DNA of 40,592 nucleotides from an uncultured Lachnospiraceae bacterium. Lineage in GTDB: Bacteria; Bacillota; Clostridia; Lachnospirales; Lachnospiraceae. The notes beneath the pieces were generated by a model. It saw only the letters and a program-made list of their open reading frames with translations, ran no database searches and had not been told where the DNA came from. Shown piece by piece: positions 33,347 through 40,592 of the stretch (positions are counted from its first letter, which is position 1; every line of letters starts with the position of its first letter). Position numbers and translations under genes: made by a program. The DNA lies in contig CAJUBP010000046.1 of the NCBI GenBank assembly GCA_910584585.1, positions 1-40,592 on the forward strand, in the 5' to 3' direction.

Positions 33347-34342
33347 TTATTGCCATCGAATCTCATTTAACTCATCCAGAAATTTTTGCCCCGTTATTGG
33401 CTCTACCATCTTGACATAAAAGGCTTTTCCATATAAATATTCCCGGAAATTCACCATTTTGTCTGAGCTGATATGTTCTAAATGACTGGCCGGACCGAAT
33501 TTTTTACAGTAATAAATTTCCTGCCGCAATTTTCTCTTATAATTTCTGGGTACAGATAAGCCGTCTTCCCGGACGACAATTCCGGTAATCATCTTGCGGC
33601 GGTTTCCTTTATATATCCTGGTTTTATCAGAATTAATCAAAAATCCGTATTCCCAGATAACATTTCGGATCTGCTCATAGTACTCGGACAATTCACAATT
33701 GCCGGAAAAGGACAGATCGTCTGCATATCTTGTATACACAAGCTTCTGTTCTGCTGCAAATTTCATCAGCTGTTCATCCATCTTCCGACAAACTATATTT
33801 GCCAAACATGGACTAGTGGGCGCTCCCTGAGGAAGCTTCTTATCATGACAACAGAGAACAGCCAGATACTCCGCTGCATCCCTGCTGTAACCCATCTCCT
33901 GAAATATCTGAAAAACACTGCCCTGGGTAATGGTCGGGAAAAAATCTTTCAGATCCAGATTCAGGCTTTGCGCATAACCGATATGCTTTCTGGCATTGGT
34001 ACAGATGGAATGATTTTTCCGAAACCCCTCACAGCACTCCGCCACTGGAATCTGATTCAAAATATGAGAAAGAATCCATTGCTGCCGGATTTTTAAGCTT
34101 CTACTGGGCGCACAGATTGTTCGTATCTTCCCCCGCTTTCCGGTAATCTCAAATTCCTGATAAAAATCCTCCTGGACATTCCACATTTTAAGTATAGTAT
34201 ACAGATGGTCTTTATCAAATATCACCGGCAGCCCCCTGTCTAACAATCTGCCGGCATATTCCAGACATATGCTGATATATTCCTTACTGTACTTGTCCTG
34301 CATTGCCCTTTGCAGATTCTCTATGTAAACTTCTTTTTGCAT
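33347..34342 (-). CDS. Retron reverse transcriptase
   Basis: A 331-residue reverse transcriptase that would copy part of the adjacent non-coding RNA into msDNA. Retron-specific signatures are present: NARKH (residues 116-120, the NAxxH motif) just before DLKDFFPTI, the LPQGAPTSP motif (170-178), the catalytic YADD (206-209), and ITG (252-254), which corresponds to the VTG motif, followed by GLSVPRNYKRKLR. I start at the ATG 34342 (MQKEVYIENL) with TTGGAG upstream; the ORF extension to 34405 runs into the msd hairpin. It has the usual retron size, without a fused effector domain. Accessory genes lie directly upstream. Confidence 0.95.
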   Translation of the reverse strand: MQKEVYIENLQRAMQDKYSKEYISICLEYAGRLLDRGLPVIFDKDHLYTILKMWNVQEDFYQEFEITGKRGKIRTICAPSRSLKIRQQWILSHILNQIPVAECCEGFRKNHSICTNARKHIGYAQSLNLDLKDFFPTITQGSVFQIFQEMGYSRDAAEYLAVLCCHDKKLPQGAPTSPCLANIVCRKMDEQLMKFAAEQKLVYTRYADDLSFSGNCELSEYYEQIRNVIWEYGFLINSDKTRIYKGNRRKMITGIVVREDGLSVPRNYKRKLRQEIYYCKKFGPASHLEHISSDKMVNFREYLYGKAFYVKMVEPITGQKFLDELNEIRWQ

Positions 34343-34358
34343 ATTGTTCTCCAAAAAA

Positions 34359-34512
34359 AAGAGCAACTGCCTAAAAATAAAAGCAATACATAACATCATT
34401 GTCATGTGGCTAGATTGTGCGCCGACGTTTTATCAGGCAAGAAATTTAGCCACATGACAAATGTTAGTACCCTTTTTCAAGGAGGCGAATACACCCCAAT
34501 CCAGCTGCTCTT
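34359..34512 (-). ncRNA. Retron msr-msd non-coding RNA
   Basis: Read on the minus strand from 34512: arm a1 AAGAGCAGCTG (34512-34502), then msr hairpins GGUG-UAUU-CGCC (34495-34484) and CCUU-GAAA-AAGG (34482-34471). A long msd hairpin with a 14-bp perfect stem TTGTCATGTGGCTA (34460-34447 with 34412-34399) around a 34-base loop follows. The arm a2 CAGTTGCTCTT (34369-34359) pairs with a1 over 11 bp with one G-U. This is the standard retron layout, ending 17 bases before the RT start codon. The branching G is probably in the AGC near the end of a1. The arm borders are read by eye. Confidence 0.88.
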
Positions 34513-34517
34513 ACTTC

Positions 34518-34548
34518 ATTATACCACAGGACTGCTGTTTTTCTACAA
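34518..34548 (-). promoter_or_regulatory. Promoter of the retron ncRNA-RT transcript
   Basis: A consensus TATAAT (34523-34518) with TGG directly upstream gives an extended -10. TTGTAG 19 bases further up is a weak -35. The expected start of transcription is at or next to the first base of a1, which fits well. It overlaps the 3' end of the winged-helix gene. Confidence 0.75.
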
Positions 34549-34839
34549 TTTTTTCAGAAAATTTTCCGGTACATAGACCTCTTCCCACTGAAAATTCGAT
34601 TTCTCTTCTTCTCCGCCTGTGGCCGTATATGTATTCCAGGAACTGAAAACCTCTCTTTTTCCCGATGCTGTCAATTTCCATTCCCGGTTCTCGCATTCTA
34701 TATATCTGCCCTGCAGCAATTCTTCCGCAAGCTTTATAAGAGAAGCTGCCGGCACCCTAAGCTCTATGCTCAGCACATCAAAATTCAATTCTTTATATTT
34801 GTCAAGATACGTCAGTATCAGCTTTTTGCAGGCTTTCAT
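34543..34839 (-). CDS. Retron-associated winged-helix protein
   Basis: A 98-residue protein with a winged-helix look: helix MKACKKLILTYLDKYKEL, then SIELRVPAASLIKLAEELLQ as helix-turn-helix, and a beta wing RYIECENREWKLTASGKR. The tail VYVPENFLKKL is conserved-looking and may contact the partner. It overlaps the effector gene by an ATGA (34839-34836) and so is translationally coupled to it. In retrons with two accessory genes one is often a helix-turn-helix protein next to a (phospho)ribosyltransferase; I assign it on that basis. Confidence 0.75.
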   Translation of the reverse strand: MKACKKLILTYLDKYKELNFDVLSIELRVPAASLIKLAEELLQGRYIECENREWKLTASGKREVFSSWNTYTATGGEEEKSNFQWEEVYVPENFLKKL

Positions 34840-35834
34840 ATTTCCTCCTCAGATTTCATCTGATATGCATTGTTCTGCAATTTTTTCTTTCTGGCCCTGA
34901 TTTCCTGCAGAGATAAACTCTGATTCCCGCTTCTTTCAAACAGGGGCACATGCCTTTCTCCGTAACGCCAGAAGGTGCAGAGGGTATTGTTTGGAATCTC
35001 ATAATGAAAACCCACCAAAAGCTTACTTTTTTCATATCCCATTACGTAGCTTTTCCCGTCTGCATCCTTTCCAACCTTTTCTTCATATTTCAGAACAGCT
35101 GCTTCTGCCGCCCGTTTTTCCCCGCCGGAAAAAATATATTCGCCTTTAAATGCCTGCTTACTATATTCCTCGTCATAAATCCATTGAACCTTCCAACCCT
35201 CTTTTTTCAGATTGTCAATGGTTCTTTGTCCCCGTTTTGCTGCAATCACGCCCGTGGCAAAAAATCTCGTATGGGCAAATTCTTTTATCGGAAATCTCTT
35301 AAAAAAGTCCCTTATGGTATTACTTAAAGTAAAACCTGTGGCCACAATATCGTCGGCAAAAACAATGGCATCCATCTCCTTAAGATTTTCCATTGTGACT
35401 TTGCTGTAAGCTTCTATCAACTGAGATTTGCTCATCTCGCCGCCACAGGCTTTCCACCAGGCCGCTGACATCTGGCTCGAGCCGGATTTATATCCTTTGG
35501 ATGATTCTGAAAACACAATCATAATTTTATCCTGAGAACAGCCGGAAAGAACGTGAAATACATATTCCTTTAAACAATATACCCTATATTCGAAATCCCT
35601 TTGGGTAAGATAAGTAAAATGTTCAAACATTCTCAGATACCAGAACTGATCCTGTTCCTCGAAATTATTCAGCCACTTTTTCAATGCCGCTTCCAGCCTG
35701 GGCCGGCAGATTCTGACATCATAATCCAGTCCTTCCCGATAATGTTTTTCCATCTCATCTGTGAAACGTTCTGGGGCAATGTTGTTTTCTTTATAAAAAT
35801 TCTGTATAGATGTCTGAATCTCTTCTTGTGTCAT
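34836..35834 (-). CDS. Retron-associated phosphoribosyltransferase-like protein, probable effector
   Basis: A 332-residue protein whose core is a PRTase fold of the conflict-system type: DAIVFADDIVATGFTL (residues 155-170) matches the PRPP-binding loop (hydrophobic-DD-x-x-x-TG). An earlier strand IMIVFSESSKGYKSGS (104-119) and the N-terminal helical region (aromatic, FWYLRMFEHFTYL) are typical of this predicted toxin group rather than of nucleotide salvage enzymes. The ATG at 35834 follows AAAGGAGGGG. With the winged-helix gene and retron RT it forms a tripartite system, resembling retron Ec73 with its ribosyltransferase and HTH partners. It probably acts when phage interferes with the msDNA. 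Confidence 0.8.
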   Translation of the reverse strand: MTQEEIQTSIQNFYKENNIAPERFTDEMEKHYREGLDYDVRICRPRLEAALKKWLNNFEEQDQFWYLRMFEHFTYLTQRDFEYRVYCLKEYVFHVLSGCSQDKIMIVFSESSKGYKSGSSQMSAAWWKACGGEMSKSQLIEAYSKVTMENLKEMDAIVFADDIVATGFTLSNTIRDFFKRFPIKEFAHTRFFATGVIAAKRGQRTIDNLKKEGWKVQWIYDEEYSKQAFKGEYIFSGGEKRAAEAAVLKYEEKVGKDADGKSYVMGYEKSKLLVGFHYEIPNNTLCTFWRYGERHVPLFERSGNQSLSLQEIRARKKKLQNNAYQMKSEEEI

Positions 35835-36399
35835 TCTATTCCCCTCCTTTGATTGCCCTGCCGCTTCATTTCAGTAAAATGTTTCTCAAGTGCAAGAAAT
35901 TGCGATTGGGGACTTTATTTTTCCAATTGCACATATCATTGTTTGCAAACGCATATAGAGATTTGTCTAAAAAATTTCCTTTCTTACTTCCACCAAATCC
36001 ACTGAAAAAAGCATCCTTTCTTAACCCTGGAAAACATGAGCCGGCATTGTATAGCTCCCCAGCAAGTTGCCATTTGTCTGAATCTGCATCCGCGTCAGCT
36101 CATTTTTCGACTTGAAGCTGTCCATGACCGTCTTTTTGACATATTTATTCCGTTCTCACCAATACCAAATTCTCCTATCCCCCGCAAAATTACGTCTCTC
36201 AGGCACTCTCCCCTATATTCGCCAGCTTCGCCGCCTGGTCGGCTGCACGGAACAAACATTGCTAAAATAATAAGCGCTGAACAAAGGCTGCTATGCCTAA
36301 AAGAGCTGTGTACAAACGTTGCTATACAAGAGGCACGGAGCAAACACAGCCATACGGCAATTCCATTTTTCACATTTACTTTTGTCCTTTCACTTGCTT
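35835..36399. other. Non-coding spacer with degenerate repeats between the retron and the protease gene
   Basis: About 565 bases without a convincing gene; the open frames here lack ribosome binding sites and family features. From 36250 to 36360 a loosely repeated motif, [GA]NACAAACNTTGCTATAC, recurs four times at 28 to 31 bases (starts near 36250, 36279, 36310, 36338). The promoter of the retron accessory genes should be near 35850-35950, but I see no clear match. Confidence 0.5.
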
Positions 36400-36858
36400 T
36401 CAGACAGAGTGGCATAAAATATGTAAATTTCCATTGGAATCTTCAATTCTAAGATTTCTTACACTGCTTTCATTATGTGGTATCGTTACATTAAATTTGT
36501 GGTTCTTATCATCAATTTCATAAACTAAATTCTGGAACATAGTGGCGCTTAATACAATATGATAAGGCACATCTTTTAAATCGTTACAAGAAACAATCGC
36601 CAACTCTGGAAAAACCAACTTTCCAATACATACATTTTTTAGCTTGTACAAATTTCCTGATGTTCTGCCTCCAAATCCGCTAAATTCAATATATTGTTGT
36701 ACCAATTCCCCTCCAAGAGCCACTAATGCTTTCTCTGACGCTGTCCATACTGGAAATAAAGCCCCTGTATCTAATAATGCATTCAACCCATGCCAATGCT
36801 TGAGATAAATGATTGGCCTTTGAAAACTATCATTTAATACCATTGTAAACTGTTCCAT
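36400..36858 (-). CDS. Retropepsin-like aspartic protease
   Basis: A 152-residue protein with the single-domain aspartic protease signature LNALLDTGALFPVW (catalytic D30 in DTGA), preceded by a beta hairpin, a flap-like GFGGRTSGN and the later hydrophobic HIVLSATMFQ. It would work as a homodimer like retroviral proteases. There is no signal peptide, so it should be cytoplasmic. It begins one base after the stop of the small partner gene and is surely co-translated with it. Substrate unknown. It lies inside a defence island. Confidence 0.8.
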   Translation of the reverse strand: MEQFTMVLNDSFQRPIIYLKHWHGLNALLDTGALFPVWTASEKALVALGGELVQQYIEFSGFGGRTSGNLYKLKNVCIGKLVFPELAIVSCNDLKDVPYHIVLSATMFQNLVYEIDDKNHKFNVTIPHNESSVRNLRIEDSNGNLHILCHSV

Positions 36859-36859
36859 A

Positions 36860-37084
36860 TTAATACCCCACTGTCCCTAGTTGAAACACATGATCTGGCG
36901 TTGTATAACAACTGAAAATTTCATTATTAATTTGCATCATCAATAATTCCTCTTTTGTTTTATCCACATATTTTACAACGGCAGATTCTATATTAGCGTC
37001 ATTTTTCCAAGTAACATCCACTAATCCAATCCATTGATCAGGATATTTTTCCTGAATCTGTTGCCAAGTTAATCTTTCTGACAT
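36860..37084 (-). CDS. Small protein paired with the retropepsin-like protease
   Basis: I do not recognise a named family. The 74-residue protein from the ATG at 37084 (MSERLTWQQIQEKYPDQWIG) has GAGG six bases upstream. The frame is open further to a GTG at 37132, but that has no binding site. It looks like a small alpha/beta protein, WIGLVDVTWKNDANIESAVV to YTTPDHVFQLGTV. It is one base from the protease gene; substrate, adaptor or inhibitor are all possible. I have an impression of having seen similar pairs in Lachnospiraceae, but cannot confirm it. Confidence 0.7.
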   Translation of the reverse strand: MSERLTWQQIQEKYPDQWIGLVDVTWKNDANIESAVVKYVDKTKEELLMMQINNEIFSCYTTPDHVFQLGTVGY

Positions 37085-37343
37085 AAAACACCTCTGCTTT
37101 CTAACATTCTGTAACAACTCAGATACCTTCACTGTTATGTGAAAAATCTATTGGAAATTCTACGTTCCACTCCGGTCCGTCCTTAACAAGCGTCACCGGC
37201 GCTTAGGACCACTTCGCGATAGGATTTTTTTATTCCTAAATCACCTTCTTACGGCCTGTGCAGTATATGCACAAGCCTATCTGAACAGTTACAACATTCC
37301 ACAATATATAACTCTTTTTACAATATTTAATAAAATACGTTTA
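37085..37343. other. Spacer with a hairpin between the protease pair and the HD-Hsp90 gene
   Basis: It contains a 10-bp stem GGCTTGTGCA/TGCACAGGCC (37253-37277, 5-base loop) without a T tract, CTGAACAGTT (37281-37290) matching the 29165 palindrome arm, and TTCCACAATATATA (37298-37311) matching the inner arm of the palindromic elements A and B. These look like remnants of the same repeats. A terminator for the HD-Hsp90 gene is expected here, but none is convincing. Confidence 0.5.
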
Positions 37344-40300
37344 TCATCTTAACCAGTCTCTCAAATCATATATTATAACTTTTTGATTTTTTAATAAAGC
37401 AATCAACTCGTTCCTATCAATTCTCTTCCATAGCGCCTCCTTTATATCCTCAGACACCCTGCTTAATATATCATGTTCAATCCTATTTTGAAATTGCTTC
37501 TCAAAAGAATCCTGATTTATACCTCTAGAAATATAAGTATTTTGTTTATTTACTACAAGAGAAACAAACGATCTCCATGCATGCATATCTATATTAGAAC
37601 TTTTATAATCAAACATTGACTTTTTTTCATAAAGATATTTTGTAACTTCATGGCCGCTGTTTAAAAATATTCCTAACCTCGTCTTTACACCAAATTCTTC
37701 CTCTAAACCTTGGACCGTTTCACCATTTATTGGAATAAACGCACATTCATAATCATCACCATAGGTTTTATCCTCAATAAGAGGCACTTTAATCCATTTT
37801 TCTGCTCCTCCTTCAAAACTTAAATCTATTTTTCTTTCGTCTCTGTTTAAAACTACTTTTCCTATTTGTTTCTCCTTCAAAGCGATCATATGCAATAAAC
37901 TTTTTGGCTCATAGTCACATAATAAGTTCTTACTTTCTATTGTATGTTCATTGGTTATAGTATTAACTAATCCGCTTAAAGAAATAGAACTCCTAGCCTC
38001 TTTTAGCAAACGCTCGGCTGCATCTATCATATTGCTCTCAGACATATTAATTGTTTCATACCGTTGCAAAGTATTTGCAGATACAAGTTTCCTTTCATTT
38101 CCATCTTCAAACAATATTGCATTGATATCACCAAAAACCTCTGACAGTATATCTTCTTTCTCAATCCTTAATTCTCTCTGTCTATCATTTTTTAAATCAA
38201 CCAGTTGTCGTACTAATATTCTAGCCTCAAAAGCAATCCATGACATAGAACGTCCTTTTACCTTGAAATCTTCTATTTGTTTTTCAATATAGTTCTTATA
38301 AACTCTATAAATAATTCGTAATAATTTATCTTTCCCCTCATTGTCTTCCACAGACGAACGCACCACATCAGTTTTGACAAAATTACTATTACAGCTATTC
38401 ATAATTGCCAAAAAGACATCTTCACAATACCCTGGCGTATTAAAGGAAACCCTTATCCCTTCAAAACAAACCCCAATCGGTATAGGAATGCTATTCTCTT
38501 CCGATATATAATTCCTCCTATTATACGTTACTAAAGAATACTCTTGAAAATATTCTTTATACCTTACAGCATACGCTATGGTTATTCCGTCTGACTCTTC
38601 TTGGCGAATTTCAATGTTATTAATTTCTCTCAACGCTTCATGGGAGATATATTCTTCCAATGCAGCGCGAGGAGAACTATATCCTATCTTAATAGATTCT
38701 TTTTGATCATTTATCAAAACCACTTCACAATAAGGAAAAACAATCCATTTCTTAATGTCATGCTCAAGATTTTGCATACTTGCATCATCTCTTAAATGTA
38801 ATTTAATCACAGTTCCATGTTCTGCAATGTGTTCTGGCAACTCCCATTTTTCTAAGTTTTTTAATAAGTACTTTCCATCAACATTTCTGAAAACAATTCT
38901 GCTTGCCTCACAATTTTCACTGGCACATGTCATAATTTCAATATCATTAGCTACTAAAAAACATGTTAAAATTCCAATCCCAAATCGGCTAATGGACACA
39001 AAATCAGGATATTTTTCCCTAAAATTAGGGCTGCTATATTTGGATGTCCCAACCTTAAGAAGATAGTTTTCTACATCATCTTCTGTCATTCCAGTTCCAT
39101 TATCTTCAAATGACAACACCCGTTTAGAACTATCCCATCTAACTATAATTTTCCCTTTCGTAATTTCTCTTTTTTCAGTTCTTTCAATCTCGTTTTGCAG
39201 TTTTATTGCATCCAATCCATTTTGAACAAGTTCCCTAAGCACGACTGAACTATCATTATACAACGTATGTCCGACCAATAATTGTAAAATACTATTTTGG
39301 TCAAGTTCAAAGCTAAGAAGTTTATTTTTAAAATTTTTAGTAGATACTTTAGAATCATCAATATCCTTCCAGGGAAATAAATAATCTCTGGTTCCTTCCG
39401 TTTTTGCTGCTTCCTGAACAATTTCATAGCAATACTTTAATTCTTTCTTCACATATTTTAAATACTCCATTAGTGCAAAAAAGGCCTCTGCCTCATTCGC
39501 TTTCTCAAAATATGCCGTAATGGCTATTTTATCGCTCTGGATATTTCTATCTATGTTTTTGTCATTATCCCGCATCTCCATTGGCTTTACTGCACGAATT
39601 GCTTTTTGTTTCTGCCACTCCAGTATGCTAATCGGATCTGTCGGACAAAATGCATGATATTCAATAGCCGGTGTTCTGTCCATCGTAATATGTAATAAAT
39701 CCGCCGTCCTCAATATAACCGCAACATACTGCAGATTAACTTTTGCTTCATCTGATGATTCATAACATTTATTTGTATCATAAACAGAATAATCTTGAAG
39801 ATTATTCAAATGATGGCTTTCACAAATCATTGCCAAATCTTGCTTGAACAAATTATCTAATGGGGAAAGTAGCTTCTGTATTTCTCTTACTACATCTGTA
39901 TTTCCTTCAATCTCTCCCGATATCCATCTTCTAATCCTTTTGGCATGATTTTTTCTTACATACTCCTGATATAAAAATGCATCCTCTCTTTCTCCCAAGC
40001 TTTGCGCTTTCTGCAAATACTCTCTCCCATATTCAAAGTTATATACGCTGGTTCTATAAGCAGAAAAATTGGAATCCTCTCTATTATCAAATTCTTCTTT
40101 TGTAATCAACATACCCATATCATGAAAATAAATTGAGAGCACCAGCATCATCCATTCTGCAGATGTCATAATACGCTGGGTATGCTCTGGGATCAGCCAC
40201 TCAACAATCTTTAACATTTCTTCAATGTGGGAAATATCATGTTTTGTATATTCTATGAAAAAACCATAATCACCAATATGTGACAATAATCTTTCGACTT

Positions 40301-40397
40301 GTTTTTTAATATGTAACAATTTTAGTCCACTGAATATTCTTAAATTTTCTGCTTTTTCTGCATTCAGCTCTGCTTTACCCTTTAACTGTTCAATCAT
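37344..40397 (-). CDS. HD-domain and Hsp90-like (GHKL) ATPase fusion, putative defence protein
   Basis: A 1017-residue protein. The N-terminal 240 residues are an HD phosphohydrolase: H57 in KHDISHIEE, H92-D93 in YFHDMGML, the HH pair at 195-196 and D233 in RTADLLH. A GHKL ATPase of the Hsp90/HtpG type follows: N-box ELVQNGLDAI (389-398), DNGTGM (432-437), LKVGTSKYSSP and FGIGI (472-476). Hsp90-like middle segments lead to a C-terminal region (about 700-1017) with no domain I recognise. The ATG at 40397 has AAGGAGGAG upstream. HD-plus-Hsp90 fusions have been proposed as conflict-system proteins; the HD part could cleave a nucleotide or nucleic acid when the chaperone-like part detects infection. 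Confidence 0.85.
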   Translation of the reverse strand: MIEQLKGKAELNAEKAENLRIFSGLKLLHIKKQVERLLSHIGDYGFFIEYTKHDISHIEEMLKIVEWLIPEHTQRIMTSAEWMMLVLSIYFHDMGMLITKEEFDNREDSNFSAYRTSVYNFEYGREYLQKAQSLGEREDAFLYQEYVRKNHAKRIRRWISGEIEGNTDVVREIQKLLSPLDNLFKQDLAMICESHHLNNLQDYSVYDTNKCYESSDEAKVNLQYVAVILRTADLLHITMDRTPAIEYHAFCPTDPISILEWQKQKAIRAVKPMEMRDNDKNIDRNIQSDKIAITAYFEKANEAEAFFALMEYLKYVKKELKYCYEIVQEAAKTEGTRDYLFPWKDIDDSKVSTKNFKNKLLSFELDQNSILQLLVGHTLYNDSSVVLRELVQNGLDAIKLQNEIERTEKREITKGKIIVRWDSSKRVLSFEDNGTGMTEDDVENYLLKVGTSKYSSPNFREKYPDFVSISRFGIGILTCFLVANDIEIMTCASENCEASRIVFRNVDGKYLLKNLEKWELPEHIAEHGTVIKLHLRDDASMQNLEHDIKKWIVFPYCEVVLINDQKESIKIGYSSPRAALEEYISHEALREINNIEIRQEESDGITIAYAVRYKEYFQEYSLVTYNRRNYISEENSIPIPIGVCFEGIRVSFNTPGYCEDVFLAIMNSCNSNFVKTDVVRSSVEDNEGKDKLLRIIYRVYKNYIEKQIEDFKVKGRSMSWIAFEARILVRQLVDLKNDRQRELRIEKEDILSEVFGDINAILFEDGNERKLVSANTLQRYETINMSESNMIDAAERLLKEARSSISLSGLVNTITNEHTIESKNLLCDYEPKSLLHMIALKEKQIGKVVLNRDERKIDLSFEGGAEKWIKVPLIEDKTYGDDYECAFIPINGETVQGLEEEFGVKTRLGIFLNSGHEVTKYLYEKKSMFDYKSSNIDMHAWRSFVSLVVNKQNTYISRGINQDSFEKQFQNRIEHDILSRVSEDIKEALWKRIDRNELIALLKNQKVIIYDLRDWLR

Positions 40398-40478
40398 TTC
40401 ACTCCTCCTTCGTTCTTTATCCTATTTCTTTACGTTTTCCCAAACACAAACTATCCCCAATAACATTGACACTTTACT

Positions 40479-40507
40479 ATTATAACGCAGCTTTCTAAAT
40501 CCTTCAA
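40479..40507 (-). promoter_or_regulatory. Promoter of the HD-Hsp90 gene
   Basis: TTGAAG (40507-40502), a 17-bp spacer and a consensus TATAAT (40484-40479) on the minus strand. The transcript has a leader of about 75 bases. This near-consensus promoter shows that the gene is its own unit and is not the tail of an operon beyond the right edge. Confidence 0.8.
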
Positions 40508-40592
40508 GAAAAAGAAACTGCGGACTTTACCTGAGCATAGGATAAACGCATCAATTTCCAGCCCTCCCCATATTGACTTTTTAACTTTTTTA

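Noticed and set aside
33234..33356. N-terminal extension of the GH5 protein
   Set aside because: It has no ribosome binding site, overlaps the GH5 promoter and would bury the signal peptide.
34343..34405. Longer reverse transcriptase starting at 34405
   Set aside because: The extension covers the msd hairpin edge and the a2 arm; the ATG at 34342 has a proper binding site.
36095..36415. 106-residue minus-strand ORF after the protease gene
   Set aside because: No binding site, cysteine-rich low-complexity composition, and it follows the degenerate repeats; most likely non-coding.

Overview
The window looks like a chromosomal segment of a spore-forming, anaerobic Clostridia, most likely Lachnospiraceae. 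The reasons are the division and cell-wall (dcw) cluster order with two adjacent class B penicillin-binding proteins, a Spo0E-type phosphatase behind two exact Spo0A boxes, a T-box in front of thrS, a DUF1540 protein, and protein sequence resemblance. I assign it by recognition only; no database search was possible. Nearly all genes lie on the minus strand.

Region 1 (1-10320) is a type 1 BREX phage-defence operon read right to left from a good promoter at about 10300: XRE-type regulator, brxA, brxB, brxC, pglX, a Schlafen/AlbA_2-type ATP-binding protein, and the first 18 codons of pglZ at the window edge. brxL is expected beyond the edge. Region 2 (10554-22752) is the dcw cluster: mraZ, rsmH, ftsL, two class B PBPs, mraY, murD, ftsW, ftsQ/divIB and ftsZ, bounded by MraZ-like operator repeats upstream and a strong terminator after ftsZ. 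Region 3 (22850-33284) is ordinary chromosome: a soluble chemoreceptor with a zinc-binding CZB domain, a Spo0E-like small protein missed by ORF length cut-offs, a zinc-dependent phospholipase C family protein, a DUF1540 protein, a threonine T-box operon (small membrane protein plus thrS), a SEC-C protein, a membrane-fused spermidine-synthase-like protein and a secreted GH5 glycosidase. Its intergenic spaces hold several palindromic repeat families and a 64-bp tandem array.

Region 4 (33347-40507) is a second defence island and the most interesting part. It contains a complete retron: a reverse transcriptase with the retron NAxxH motif, a non-coding RNA of about 154 nt whose a1/a2 arms, two msr hairpins and long msd hairpin can be read directly, a winged-helix protein, and a phosphoribosyltransferase-like effector candidate. 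Next come a retropepsin-like aspartic protease coupled to a small partner, and then a 1017-residue protein joining an HD phosphohydrolase domain to an Hsp90-type (GHKL) ATPase, with its own near-consensus promoter. The last two loci have the look of conflict systems but I do not know an experimentally described system that matches them.

Several start codons were moved from the longest ORF to the codon with a ribosome binding site (ftsZ, murD, the first PBP and the phospholipase-like gene use TTG; ftsL uses GTG).
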